This document shows, piece after piece, positions 42,689 to 51,344 of a stretch of 64,000 nt of DNA (the first letter of the stretch is position 1; each line of letters starts with the position of its first letter). The position numbers were made by a program, and so were the translations under genes. The notes under the pieces were generated by a model. That model was not told the origin of the DNA and made no database searches. It worked only from the letters and a program-made list of their open reading frames with translations. Source of the stretch: Falsirhodobacter flavus (GTDB lineage: Bacteria > Pseudomonadota > Alphaproteobacteria > Rhodobacterales > Rhodobacteraceae); the NCBI GenBank assembly GCA_029846755.1, contig JARWBI010000003.1, forward strand, positions 248,001 through 312,000. Reading direction: 5' to 3'.

Positions 42689-43729
42689 TTGCCCGGTAAG
42701 AGTTCAGGGAGCCTCGTCTCCATCCAGCTGCTGCGTGCCATCGCGGCCATCGTCGTCGTCTTCGGCCATGCCCAGACCGAGGCGTTTCAGGCCAACGGCG
42801 CATTCAGCCCCACCCGTTTCGATTTCGGTATCGGCGTGGATGTTTTCTTCATCGTCAGCGGCTTCGTGATGGTGATCTCCAGCGCCAAGCTGATCGGAAC
42901 GGCGGGTGCGGCGGGCACCTTCATCCGCAAGCGGCTGTGGCGGGTCGTGCCGCTTTATTGGTTCTATACCTGCGGAATGCTGCTTGCGATCGCCATCTTC
43001 CCGTCCGCGTTGAACAACGCGGCGGCAAGCCTGCCGATGATCCTGTCATCCTTCCTGTTCCTGCCCTTTCCGAACGCCAATGGGGAATACCTGCCCGTGC
43101 TGGCGCTGGGCTGGACGCTGAATTACGAGATGTTCTTCTATGCCCTGTTCGCCATCGCCCTGCTGCGCCGCAATGCGCGCTGGCTGGAGGTGGTGTGGCT
43201 GCTCATCATGGCAGCGATGATCCTTGGCGCAGTCCTTCCCGGCACCGCCTTCGGCTTCTGGGGCAACCCGATCATCGCGGAATTCCTGATCGGCGTGCTT
43301 CTGGCAAAACTGTGGCAGCACAGCCCCGGCCAACGCTCGGCGGCGATGTTCGCGCTGTGCCTGCTGACGGCGGCGGTGCTTTACATCGTGCTGTCACCCA
43401 TCGAGGGGCTGCGCCTCGTCTCGCATGGGATCCCGAGCGCGGTGTTCTCCATCGGCCTGATCTTCTTCCTGCCGCTGCGGATCGAACAGGCGGGCGAGGG
43501 GTTCGCGCGGCTGGTGGGTGACAGCTCCTACAGCCTTTACCTGTCGCACCCGTTTGTTCTGGCGATCCTGCGCATGGTCTGGGCCAAGGTCGATCCCGAT
43601 TTCGCGCAGCCCTGGACCTATGTGCTGGTCGCGACGGCGGCCTGCGTCGTGGCCGGATACGCCTCCTACGTCCTGATCGAGAAACCCGCCATCCGGCTTG
43701 CCCGTCGCCCTTCCGCACTGCCCGCATGA
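42689..43729 (+). CDS. Acyltransferase-3 family membrane protein (ExoZ/OatA-like)
   Basis: An inner-membrane O-acyltransferase of about 346 residues with roughly ten helices, which transfers acetyl or other acyl groups to extracytoplasmic sugars. The N-terminal block SIQLLRAIAAIVVVFGHAQ contains the conserved arginine and catalytic-type histidine. VDVFFIVSGFVM and RLWRVVPLYWFYT follow as usual in the family. I chose the TTG at 42689 because AAGGGGG is five bases upstream; an in-frame GTG at 42671 has no ribosome site but is possible. Proximity to the PslG-like glycosidase suggests acylation of an exopolysaccharide. This is inference. Confidence 0.85.
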   Translation: MPGKSSGSLVSIQLLRAIAAIVVVFGHAQTEAFQANGAFSPTRFDFGIGVDVFFIVSGFVMVISSAKLIGTAGAAGTFIRKRLWRVVPLYWFYTCGMLLAIAIFPSALNNAAASLPMILSSFLFLPFPNANGEYLPVLALGWTLNYEMFFYALFAIALLRRNARWLEVVWLLIMAAMILGAVLPGTAFGFWGNPIIAEFLIGVLLAKLWQHSPGQRSAAMFALCLLTAAVLYIVLSPIEGLRLVSHGIPSAVFSIGLIFFLPLRIEQAGEGFARLVGDSSYSLYLSHPFVLAILRMVWAKVDPDFAQPWTYVLVATAACVVAGYASYVLIEKPAIRLARRPSALPA

Positions 43730-43791
43730 AGGCTGGCGGCCCGCGCCCGATCTGCTAGGGTGCGGGCAGATCGGCAAGACAAGGGTTTGGG

Positions 43792-44280
43792 ATGACACTG
43801 GACGAGGCGTTCCGCACGGCATTCCGCCTTCATCCGGCAGGGGTTTCTGTTCTGGCGGCGGATGATGGCGAAGGTCCGGTGGGGCTGACGATCACTTCGC
43901 TGATTTCGGTCACGTCATCGCCGCCGACGGTGGGGTTTTCGCTGTCGTCCATGTCCTCCAGCTCGCCCCATGTCCTGAAGGCGGGAACGCTGGTGATCCA
44001 CCTGCTGCGCCAGCAGGACCAATGGCTGGGCGAGCTTTGCTCGACCAAGGGCGCGGATCGGTTCGGCCCCGGGGTCGCGTGGGAACGCCTGCCGACGGGC
44101 GAGCCGCGCTATACCGCCGTGGGCACCTGGTTCCGTGCAAGGATCGTCGGCACGCTGGACGTGAACGGATCGACGCTGGTGGCCGCGGAACTCCTGGAAG
44201 GCGCAGTGGAAGGCGACGGTCCGGAGCTTTCGACCATGGTCTATATGGACCGCCGCTGGCACGGGGTCGCGCCGGCCTAG
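43792..44280 (+). CDS. Flavin reductase family protein
   Basis: A 162-residue FMN-binding split-barrel protein that reduces flavin with NAD(P)H, often to supply a partner monooxygenase. Visible blocks are HPAGVSVLAADDGEGPVGLTITSLISVTSSPPTVGFSLS and the C-terminal YMDRRWHGV. It stands alone here and converges with rhaI, overlapping it by four bases. The FMN-dependent monooxygenase at 57.5 kb needs reduced FMN, but there is no direct evidence that this protein serves it. Confidence 0.9.
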   Translation: MTLDEAFRTAFRLHPAGVSVLAADDGEGPVGLTITSLISVTSSPPTVGFSLSSMSSSSPHVLKAGTLVIHLLRQQDQWLGELCSTKGADRFGPGVAWERLPTGEPRYTAVGTWFRARIVGTLDVNGSTLVAAELLEGAVEGDGPELSTMVYMDRRWHGVAPA

Positions 44281-45533
44281 ACGATGCCGCCGCTGCCGCC
44301 CTGCACCGCCGGGCGCAGCGCTGCAACCTTGGCGCGATAGCCCGCCTCGCGATAGGTCGCGACCGGGCGGATCGCGGCGCCCTTTTCCAACCGCACCATG
44401 GCAAGGATCGGCTCCACGTCCGTCCGGAACGCCACCTTCAGCGTCTCGGACGCCATCAATGCGTCGTTCGCATCCTGATGCCCCTCCAGCGCAGTCCGAT
44501 CCACCAGAAGCGCCTGGGCATAGGCACGCAGCACCTCGGTGGCCGAGGTCATCATGCTTTCCAGCGGATCGGTCACGTTATGGCTCTGGTCCAGCATATA
44601 GGCGAGGCCGGGCGGCGCATCGACCAGTTCGTTGAACACCAGAAACAGCCGATACGGGTCGATCGCCCCCGCATCCAGATCGTCATCGCCATATTTGCTG
44701 TCGTTGAAATGAAATCCCGCCAGCTTGCCCTGCCGTTTCAGCCGCGCGACGATCATCTCGATGTTCACGTTCGGCGCGTGGTGGCCCAGATCGACGAGGC
44801 ATTGCGCCTTCGGCCCCAATTCCTGCGCGATGATAAGCGACGTGCCCCAATCCTGCACCACGGTGGAATAGAACGCAGGCTCATACATCTTGTGTTCGGT
44901 AAAGATGCGCCAATCTTCGGGCAGTGCGTCATAGATCCGCTGCGCGCTTTCGATATACCGATCAAGCTGACGGGTGAAATCCGACTGGCCGGGAAAGTTC
45001 GAGCCGTCCCCCACCCAGACCGACAGCGCCTTCGATCCGATCTTCTGCCCGATCTCGATACAGTCGATGTTATGGGCCACCGCCTGATCGCGCACCGCCT
45101 TGTCGGTATGGGACAGCGATCCGTATTTGAACGACAGCGGCATCCCGGCATGGTCCTGGAAGGTATTGGAATTCACGGCATCGAAGCCGAGGCCCACCTG
45201 CTGCGCCTTGGCCAGCAGATCGGCGGGGTCCGCCTTGTCCCACGGGATGTGCAGCGACACGGTCGGCGTCGCGCCGGTCAGGGCGTGGACAGTGCCGCAA
45301 TCGTCCAGCTTGTCGAAGATGTCTCGTGGCTCGCCCGCGCCGGGGAAGCGGGCGAAACGGGTGCCGCCCGTCCCGGCGGCCCAGCTTGGGACCGCCACAC
45401 CGAAGGCCGCGACCTTGGCCCCGACCTGCGCGATGTCGATGCCGCGCCGGTCCAGATGTTCGCCCAGCGCGTCGTAGTCAGCCCGCAGCGCCGGTTCGTG
45501 CCGCGCATTGGCGGCTTCGATCGCGTGTTTCAT
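44277..45533 (-). CDS. rhaI: L-rhamnose isomerase, RhaI type
   Basis: Interconverts L-rhamnose and L-rhamnulose in the cytoplasm. The 418-residue TIM barrel belongs to the Pseudomonas/rhizobial RhaI family rather than enteric RhaA. Metal-site segments are visible: FTEHKMYEPAFYSTV, CLVDLGHHAPNVNIEM and GFHFNDSKYGDDDLDAG. The ATG at 45533 overlaps the rhaD stop (ATGA), so the two are coupled; an in-frame extension to 45734 lies inside rhaD. It is the second gene of the rhaD-rhaI operon, divergent from rhaR-rhaK. Confidence 0.93.
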   Translation of the reverse strand: MKHAIEAANARHEPALRADYDALGEHLDRRGIDIAQVGAKVAAFGVAVPSWAAGTGGTRFARFPGAGEPRDIFDKLDDCGTVHALTGATPTVSLHIPWDKADPADLLAKAQQVGLGFDAVNSNTFQDHAGMPLSFKYGSLSHTDKAVRDQAVAHNIDCIEIGQKIGSKALSVWVGDGSNFPGQSDFTRQLDRYIESAQRIYDALPEDWRIFTEHKMYEPAFYSTVVQDWGTSLIIAQELGPKAQCLVDLGHHAPNVNIEMIVARLKRQGKLAGFHFNDSKYGDDDLDAGAIDPYRLFLVFNELVDAPPGLAYMLDQSHNVTDPLESMMTSATEVLRAYAQALLVDRTALEGHQDANDALMASETLKVAFRTDVEPILAMVRLEKGAAIRPVATYREAGYRAKVAALRPAVQGGSGGIV

Positions 45534-47575
45534 CGTGTGAACGACTGCACGTTGCCGGCATCCACGTTCAGGATGTTGCCGGTGGATTTCGCAGATACGT
45601 CGGCGGCGAAGAAGTAATTTGCCTCGGCAATGTCCTCGGGCAAGACGGACCGCTTCAACAGGCTGCGCTGGCGATACATCTCCTCCAGCCCGTCCTTGTC
45701 GGTCTTGTAGGTGCTGGCGCGCTGGTCCAGCCATTCACCCTGCCAGATGCGCGAGCCACGCAGCACGGCGTCGGGGTTGACGACGTTCACACGGATGCCG
45801 TCCGCCGCGCCCTCAAGCGCAAGGCAGCGGGCCAGATGGATTTCCGACGCCTTGGCCGTGCAATAGGCCGAGGCCCCCGGCGATGCGGCAAGCCCGTTCT
45901 TGGAGGCAACGAACACGATGGACCCGCCGATCCCCTGCCGTTTCAACAGCCGGAACGCCTCGCGCGAGACGAGGAAGTAGCCGGTGGAGAGGATCGCTAT
46001 GTTGCGGTTCCAAAGCTCCAGCGTCGTATCCTCGACCGCGGCCGAGGATGCGATCCCGGCATTCGACACGACGATGTCCACGCCGCCGAATTCCACCGCC
46101 ATCGTCTCATAGGCAGCGGCGACGGCGTCTTCGCTGATCACGTCCATGCGGGTGCCGCGCACCACATCGACGCCAAAGCGAGCAGACAGCCCCTGCACCG
46201 CTGCATCCAGCCCGTCGATATCGGCCAGCATCACGCAGGCGCCTTCGGCAAGGTAGCGTTCCGCCGTCGCCATCCCGATCCCGCCCGCGCCGCCGGTGAT
46301 GATCGCGATCCGTCCGGCCAGCGATTTCGGCTTCGGCATCCGTTGAAGCTTCGCCTCCTCCAGCTGCCAGTATTCGATGTCGAAGGCCTCCTGCTCGGGC
46401 AGGCCCTGATAGTTGCCGATGGCGGACGCGCCGCGCATCACGTTGATCGCGTTGACATAGAACTCGCCCGAGATGCGGGCGGTCGCCTTGTCCTGCGCGA
46501 AAGTGATCATGCCCACGCCGGGGATCAGATAGACGACCGCGTTCGGATCGCGCATCGCCGGGGACCCCTCTCGCCTGCAGCGGTCGTAATAGGCGGCGTA
46601 TTCCGCGCGATAGGCTTCGATGGCGGGTTCGGGATCGGCATCCGCCTCCAGCACCAGCGGGCGGATCTTGGTGCGCAGGAAATGGTCGGGGCAGGACGTG
46701 CCCAGCGCGGCCAGTTCGTCCAGACGCGCGCTGCCGGTGAATTCCAGAACGGCGGGCTGGTCATCGAAATGCCCGATCATGTGCCGAGCCCCGGAGATCA
46801 GGCCCCGGATCGCGGGCATCAGGCGCGCGGCGATGCGGCGGCGCTCCTCGGGCGGCAGCGGAGTGCGGACCTCACCGCCGAAGGCCGGGCCTGTGGTGCG
46901 GGCCTCCAGCCATTCGGTGGCGCGGTTGATGATTTCCAGCGTCGTTTCATAGCAGGATTTCGCGTCGTCACCCCAAGTGAACAGCCCGTGCGATTCCAGC
47001 ACGCAGCCCCTCGCCTGCGGGTTCGTGCGGGCGAAATCCTCCAGCCACAGGCCAAGCTCGAATCCCGGGCGTTTCCATGGCAGCCAGCCGATCTCGCTGC
47101 CGAAAATCTCCTCGGTCAGCGCCTTGGAATTGTCCGATGCGGCAATGGCGATGATCGCATCGGAATGGACGTGATCGACATGGGCACGCGGGACATAGGC
47201 GTGCAGCGGGGTGTCGATCGAGGCCGCGCGGGGGTTCAGCCCGAAGGTGCAATGGGGCAGCAGGCCGACCATCTCATCCTCATGCTCCACACCGCGATAA
47301 CGGGATTTCAGTGCATGGAGGCGGTCCATATAGAGCGTCGCGAACCCGTCCAGCTTCATCGACCCGATATCGCCCCCGGACCCCTTGACCCAGAGGACTT
47401 CGGCGGGCTGGCCCGTCAGCGGGTCGGTTTCGATCACCTTGGCGGACGTGTTCCCGCCGCCGTAATTCGTCACCCGCTTGTCCGACCCCAGCAAGTTGGA
47501 GCGGTAGAGCAGAAGCTCCGGCTCGCCCATCCCTGCCGCCGTCGCGTCGTCCCACAGATTGTCCAAGCGCGGCAT
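45530..47575 (-). CDS. rhaD: Bifunctional rhamnulose-1-phosphate aldolase / L-lactaldehyde dehydrogenase
   Basis: Splits L-rhamnulose 1-phosphate into dihydroxyacetone phosphate and L-lactaldehyde, then oxidises lactaldehyde to L-lactate. Of 681 residues, the N-terminal class II aldolase domain (about 15-370) has the zinc-binding histidines H135/H137 (HVDHVHSDA) and a third in LESHGLFTWG. The C-terminal SDR domain (about 425-680) has ITGGAGGIG, SNAG and the catalytic Y-x3-K in ASAYCTAKA. This fused form is typical of rhizobia, Chloroflexus and Bacillus. The ATG at 47575 follows GGAGGAGGCGGG; the in-frame start at 47635 is rejected. It leads the rhaD-rhaI operon. The L-lactate it makes could feed the LldD encoded at 25.2 kb. 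Confidence 0.95.
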   Translation of the reverse strand: MPRLDNLWDDATAAGMGEPELLLYRSNLLGSDKRVTNYGGGNTSAKVIETDPLTGQPAEVLWVKGSGGDIGSMKLDGFATLYMDRLHALKSRYRGVEHEDEMVGLLPHCTFGLNPRAASIDTPLHAYVPRAHVDHVHSDAIIAIAASDNSKALTEEIFGSEIGWLPWKRPGFELGLWLEDFARTNPQARGCVLESHGLFTWGDDAKSCYETTLEIINRATEWLEARTTGPAFGGEVRTPLPPEERRRIAARLMPAIRGLISGARHMIGHFDDQPAVLEFTGSARLDELAALGTSCPDHFLRTKIRPLVLEADADPEPAIEAYRAEYAAYYDRCRREGSPAMRDPNAVVYLIPGVGMITFAQDKATARISGEFYVNAINVMRGASAIGNYQGLPEQEAFDIEYWQLEEAKLQRMPKPKSLAGRIAIITGGAGGIGMATAERYLAEGACVMLADIDGLDAAVQGLSARFGVDVVRGTRMDVISEDAVAAAYETMAVEFGGVDIVVSNAGIASSAAVEDTTLELWNRNIAILSTGYFLVSREAFRLLKRQGIGGSIVFVASKNGLAASPGASAYCTAKASEIHLARCLALEGAADGIRVNVVNPDAVLRGSRIWQGEWLDQRASTYKTDKDGLEEMYRQRSLLKRSVLPEDIAEANYFFAADVSAKSTGNILNVDAGNVQSFTR

Positions 47576-47625
47576 TCCCGCCTCCTCCGTTTTCCCATGC
47601 GCAGGTTTCCGCATCGCCCGGCGCG

Positions 47626-47667
47626 AGTCAATCATAAACGCTCATCATCAATCATGGGCGATTGACT
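47626..47667. promoter_or_regulatory. Candidate RhaR operator region between rhaD and rhaR
   Basis: AGTCAATC (47626-47633) and GATTGACT (47660-47667) are perfect 8-base inverted repeats 26 bases apart. CAATCAT also repeats directly at 47629 and 47649, 20 bases apart, about two helical turns. Such spaced repeats are typical of DeoR-family operators and sit midway between the divergent starts. Confidence 0.55.
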
Positions 47668-47708
47668 TATGCGCGGACCACGGTAGCTTTGTCGGCAAAG
47701 GAGATGTC

Positions 47709-48506
47709 ATGCACGAAAGCGAGCGGCACCGGGTGATCCTGTCGGCGGTTCAGGCCAAGCCCTTTGTGGCGGTGGCAGAACTTGTCGATCTGACAGATAG
47801 TTCCGAGGCCACCATTCGCCGGGATATCGCTGCGCTGCATCTTCAGAAACGCCTGCGCCGGGTGCGCGGTGGGGCCGAGGCGCTCTCGCCCAGCCCGGTT
47901 GCGATGCTGACGGGGCGGCCGTTTTCGGTCAATGCCGCGATCAACATCGCGCAGAAACGCGCAATCGCCAAGGCAGCGGCGGATTTGTGCGACGATGGCG
48001 ATGCGATCATCATCAATGGCGGCACAACCACCTTTCAGATGGTGCATCCTCTGGCGACGCGCCGGATGCAGGTCTTCACCAACTCCTTCCCCATCGCGGA
48101 ACATCTGCTGCACCATTCCAAGAACACGGTCATGCTGTCGGGCGGCACCATCTATCGCGAGCAGAACATCGTGCTGTCGCCTTTCGACAACGATGTGACG
48201 CGCAATTTCTATGCCCGCCGGATGTTCATGGGCGCGCAGGGCGTCGCCCCCTTGGGCGTGATGGAACAAGACCCGCTCATCATCCAGGCCGAGGAAAAGC
48301 TGATCGGGCAGGCGGACGAGCTGATCCTGCTGGTGGATTCGTCGAAATTCGCGCGGCGTTCGGCGCTGATCCTGTGCCCGCTGGCGCGGATCCATACGCT
48401 GATCACCGATGAGCGGATCGAGGATCGGCACGCCGCCATGCTGGAGGAAGCCGGCGTCGGTCTGATCGTCGCACAGACCGCCGCGCTGGAGGGAGTCCGG
48501 GTCTGA
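47709..48506 (+). CDS. rhaR: DeoR family regulator of rhamnose catabolism
   Basis: A 265-residue DeoR-family repressor. The N-terminal winged helix (about 1-57) includes FVAVAELVDLTDSSEATIRRDIAALHLQKRL. The C-terminal DeoRC sugar-phosphate sensor domain (about 75-230) contains DAIIINGGTTTFQM and VMLSGGTIYRE, the usual phosphate-binding region. The ATG at 47709 follows AAAGGAGAT; an in-frame opening to 47559 lies in the rhaD promoter region. Divergence from rhaD-rhaI and location upstream of rhaK match rhaR of Rhizobium leguminosarum. The inducer is probably a rhamnose-derived phosphate, inferred from the family. Confidence 0.9.
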   Translation: MHESERHRVILSAVQAKPFVAVAELVDLTDSSEATIRRDIAALHLQKRLRRVRGGAEALSPSPVAMLTGRPFSVNAAINIAQKRAIAKAAADLCDDGDAIIINGGTTTFQMVHPLATRRMQVFTNSFPIAEHLLHHSKNTVMLSGGTIYREQNIVLSPFDNDVTRNFYARRMFMGAQGVAPLGVMEQDPLIIQAEEKLIGQADELILLVDSSKFARRSALILCPLARIHTLITDERIEDRHAAMLEEAGVGLIVAQTAALEGVRV

Positions 48507-48531
48507 CGTCATTTTCCGGGGAGGGAAGAAC

Positions 48532-49854
48532 ATGCGCGTCGCCGTCATCGACATCGGCAAGACGAATGTGAAAGTCGCGCTGGTGGACACCGCGACCATG
48601 GTCGAGTCCGGTATCCGCAAGCTGCCCAACGTGGTCGATCGCAGCGGCCCCTACCCCCATTACCGCACCGAGGAGCATTGGGCATTCATCCTTGAGGCGC
48701 TGTCGGCGCTGCATCCGGTCGATGCGATCTCCGTCGCCGCGCACGGGGCGACGGCGGCGCTGGTGGATGCGGCGGGCGATCTGGTGCTGCCGATCCTGGA
48801 TTATGAACACCCCATCAATACGGACGATTACGACCCGCCCCCGTTCGAGGAAACCGGATCGCCCCGCCTTGGGATGGGCCTGAACGTCGGCGCGCAACTT
48901 TGGTGGCAGTTCCGACATTTCCCGCAGGCGCGGCAGGCGGCGCATGTGTTGACCTATCCGCAATACTGGACGATGCGGCTGACGGGTGTCGCCGCCTGCG
49001 AGGCGACATCCATCGGCTGCCATACAGACCTGTGGCGACCGGACCGGGGCGAGCCTTCTTCGCTGGTGGATCGGATGGGCTGGCGCAGCCTGATCCCGCC
49101 CCTGCGCCGCGCGGACGAGGTGCTGGGGCCGCTGCGCCCGGATCTTGCCGAACGGACGGGGCTTGGCGCGGTGCCCGTGACCTGCGGCATCCATGACAGC
49201 AACGCCTCGCTCTATCCCCACCTACTGGCGCGGAAGGGGTCGTTTTCGGTCGTGTCCACCGGGACGTGGGTGGTGTGCATGGCGGTCGGCGCGGGCAAGG
49301 GTCCGCTCGACCCCGCACGCGACACGCTGGTCAATGTCGATGCGCAGGGCCATCCGGTCCCCTCGGCGCGGTTCATGGGCGGGCGGGAATACGAGGTGAT
49401 CCGCGCGGGCCGCGACCTGCGCGCCACGCCCGATGCGGTGCAGCGCGTGCTGTCGCGCGGGGTGATGCTGCTTCCGGCGGTGGAGCCGGGATCGGGGCCG
49501 TTCCGGGACCGAAAGGCACGCTGGACGCTGGACCCGCAGGATGACGGCGAAGAAGCCGCCGCGCTTGCCTTCTATCTGGCGATGATGACGGCGGAATGCC
49601 TGTCGATGATCCGCGCGGCGGGTCCCATCGTCGTCGAAGGGCCCTTCGCGGCGAATGGGGAATACGCCGCGATGCTTGCCGCCGCGACGGGCCGCGTGGT
49701 CGAACCTTCCGCCGGATTTACGGGCACCGCCCTTGGCGCGGCGCTTCTGGCCGGGCCGGGCCCGCTGCCGCAGTCGGGCGCCGGAATCGCCCCTGCGCCG
49801 GACCTGGCCGCCTATGCCGCAGCATGGCGGGCGAAGGTCGAGGATGGCAGGTGA
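48532..49854 (+). CDS. rhaK: FGGY-family L-rhamnulokinase, RhaK type
   Basis: Phosphorylates L-rhamnulose to L-rhamnulose 1-phosphate. The 440-residue FGGY carbohydrate kinase begins with the phosphate loop AVIDIGKTNVKVAL and includes ISVAAHGATAALVD, GIHDSNASLYPHL (with the catalytic aspartate) and STGTWVVCMAVG; GTALGAALLAG lies near the end. In rhizobia this kinase is also needed for rhamnose transport by the RhaSTPQ ABC system. That transporter, and the mutarotase RhaU, are absent from this locus. It lies 25 bases downstream of rhaR on the same strand. AGGGAAGAAC precedes the start. Confidence 0.9.
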   Translation: MRVAVIDIGKTNVKVALVDTATMVESGIRKLPNVVDRSGPYPHYRTEEHWAFILEALSALHPVDAISVAAHGATAALVDAAGDLVLPILDYEHPINTDDYDPPPFEETGSPRLGMGLNVGAQLWWQFRHFPQARQAAHVLTYPQYWTMRLTGVAACEATSIGCHTDLWRPDRGEPSSLVDRMGWRSLIPPLRRADEVLGPLRPDLAERTGLGAVPVTCGIHDSNASLYPHLLARKGSFSVVSTGTWVVCMAVGAGKGPLDPARDTLVNVDAQGHPVPSARFMGGREYEVIRAGRDLRATPDAVQRVLSRGVMLLPAVEPGSGPFRDRKARWTLDPQDDGEEAAALAFYLAMMTAECLSMIRAAGPIVVEGPFAANGEYAAMLAAATGRVVEPSAGFTGTALGAALLAGPGPLPQSGAGIAPAPDLAAYAAAWRAKVEDGR

Positions 49855-49912
49855 CAGGCGCCGTGCGCGACCTATCATCCTTGGGATAACGAGTGATCCG
49901 AGGACGATTGTC

Positions 49913-50302
49913 ATGAAACGCCTTATTGCAGCACTGATCCTCTCGCCTACGCTTGCCCTGGCGCAAGCCGAACAGGAGCCGCTTTCCATCTCCTTCCCGA
50001 CCGGAGCCGCCACCGTCCCCGCCGCAGGGCTCGACACGCTGGACGAGGCCGCACGCCTGTTCCGCGCGGGCAATCCCATCGTCATGATCGTGACGGGCGG
50101 CGCGGATACGGTGGGCGATCCGGGTCGCAACCTGGAATTGTCTGTCGCCCGCGCCCAGAATGTCGCGGACGGGCTGGTCGCGCGGGGCATTCCCGCTGAC
50201 AGGCTTCAGGTGCTGGGCCGGGGCACGACGGAGCTGCCCGTCGATACCAGCGCGGGCATTGCAGAACAGGCCAATCGTGTCGTCGAGATTTCCTGGCGCT
50301 GA
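49913..50302 (+). CDS. OmpA-like domain protein
   Basis: A 129-residue exported protein: a signal peptide (MKRLIAALILSPTLALA, then Q) and one OmpA/MotB C-terminal domain that binds peptidoglycan. The domain shows LSISFPTGAATVPAAGLDTL at the start, ARAQNVADGLVARGIPADRLQVLGRG in the middle and EQANRVVEISW at the end. The final block is the conserved NRRVEI region, here NRVVEI. There is no lipobox, so it should be soluble in the periplasm. The Sel1-repeat gene begins within its last 26 bases, indicating coupled translation. Confidence 0.82.
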   Translation: MKRLIAALILSPTLALAQAEQEPLSISFPTGAATVPAAGLDTLDEAARLFRAGNPIVMIVTGGADTVGDPGRNLELSVARAQNVADGLVARGIPADRLQVLGRGTTELPVDTSAGIAEQANRVVEISWR

Positions 50303-51344
50303 GCTTGCCGTCCTGATCGCCGCCGCCCTTCCCGCCGCCGCGCAGGAGGGGCAGCGCGCGTTCGACGCAAGCGATTTTGCGCGGGCCGCCGAAGTCTGGC
50401 GCGCCGAGGCGGATGCAGGCTCGGCGGATGCCATGTTCGGTCTCGGGCTGCTTCACGATCTGGGGCTGGGAACCCCGCGCGATGCGGCGACGGCGCTGCG
50501 GTGGTATCTGGCCGCCGCAGATCTGGGCCATGCCGAGGCGCAGTTCAACGTCGCCGTCATGCTGGACAGCGGCACCGGCGGCCCGCGCGAGACATCTGCC
50601 GCCGCCGCGTGGTATTCGCGTGCCGCAGCGCAGGGCAACCTCCGGGCACAATACAACCTCGGGCTTCTTTACGAAAAGGGCGAGGGCGTTCCCCGGAACC
50701 GCGATCTGGCGCGTCTGTGGCTGGGAATGGCCGCGCCCCAACTGCGCGCCGCGCAGGATCGGCTGGCGGCAATGGCCGACGATCCCTTTGCGCGCGATCT
50801 TTCACCGCCGGCCCCGCTTGGCGCCGCCCGGATCGGATCGCGGGTAGAACTGGCATGGACCGCGCCTCCCGGCCCGCAAGGCGGCATCTTCCATCTAGAG
50901 CTTGTGACGGCAGCGGGTCCGGTCACGGATCTGCGGACCGCGCTTTCGGCAGTTGTGCTTCCCGCCCCGGCGCAGGGGCCACTGTTCTGGCGCGTCTCTC
51001 AGGTGGCCGAGGGCGATGCGGCCTATGCCTCCGGGTCGTGGCAGGCGCTTGGCGATCCCGCGCCGTTGCCTGCGGGGCGCATCCGCATCCTGACCACACC
51101 CGGCGCCGCGCCTCTGTCAGAGGAGCTTGCCGCCGCGTTCAACGCCGCCGCGATCCCGGTCGAGATCGGCGCGACGAGCGCCGAGGAAAGCGCGGTCGAA
51201 TATGGCTTCGGGCAGGACCGGGGCCTCGCGCGCGATGTGGCATCGTTCCTGCCGGGCCTTTCGGCGGGCGCGGCACGAGCGGCACCGCTTCCGAACCGCC
51301 CGCCGGGCGAGGTGACGATCACCCTCGTGTCGGAAGGGTCGTGA
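50277..51344 (+). CDS. Sel1-repeat exported protein
   Basis: A 355-residue protein with a signal peptide (AELAVLIAAALPAAAQ) and three Sel1-like repeats at about residues 28-135 (DAMFGLGLLHDLGLGTPRDAA, AEAQFNVAVMLDSGTGGP and RAQYNLGLLYEKGEGVPRN). The C-terminal 200 residues are not recognised. The only start that retains a signal peptide is the GTG at 50277, inside the OmpA-like gene, with ACAGG upstream; an ATG at 50160 lies deeper in that gene and is rejected. Such Sel1 proteins act as scaffolds in protein-protein contacts. The C-terminal end overlaps the convergent unknown gene by 26 bases. Confidence 0.75.
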   Translation: MSSRFPGAELAVLIAAALPAAAQEGQRAFDASDFARAAEVWRAEADAGSADAMFGLGLLHDLGLGTPRDAATALRWYLAAADLGHAEAQFNVAVMLDSGTGGPRETSAAAAWYSRAAAQGNLRAQYNLGLLYEKGEGVPRNRDLARLWLGMAAPQLRAAQDRLAAMADDPFARDLSPPAPLGAARIGSRVELAWTAPPGPQGGIFHLELVTAAGPVTDLRTALSAVVLPAPAQGPLFWRVSQVAEGDAAYASGSWQALGDPAPLPAGRIRILTTPGAAPLSEELAAAFNAAAIPVEIGATSAEESAVEYGFGQDRGLARDVASFLPGLSAGAARAAPLPNRPPGEVTITLVSEGS

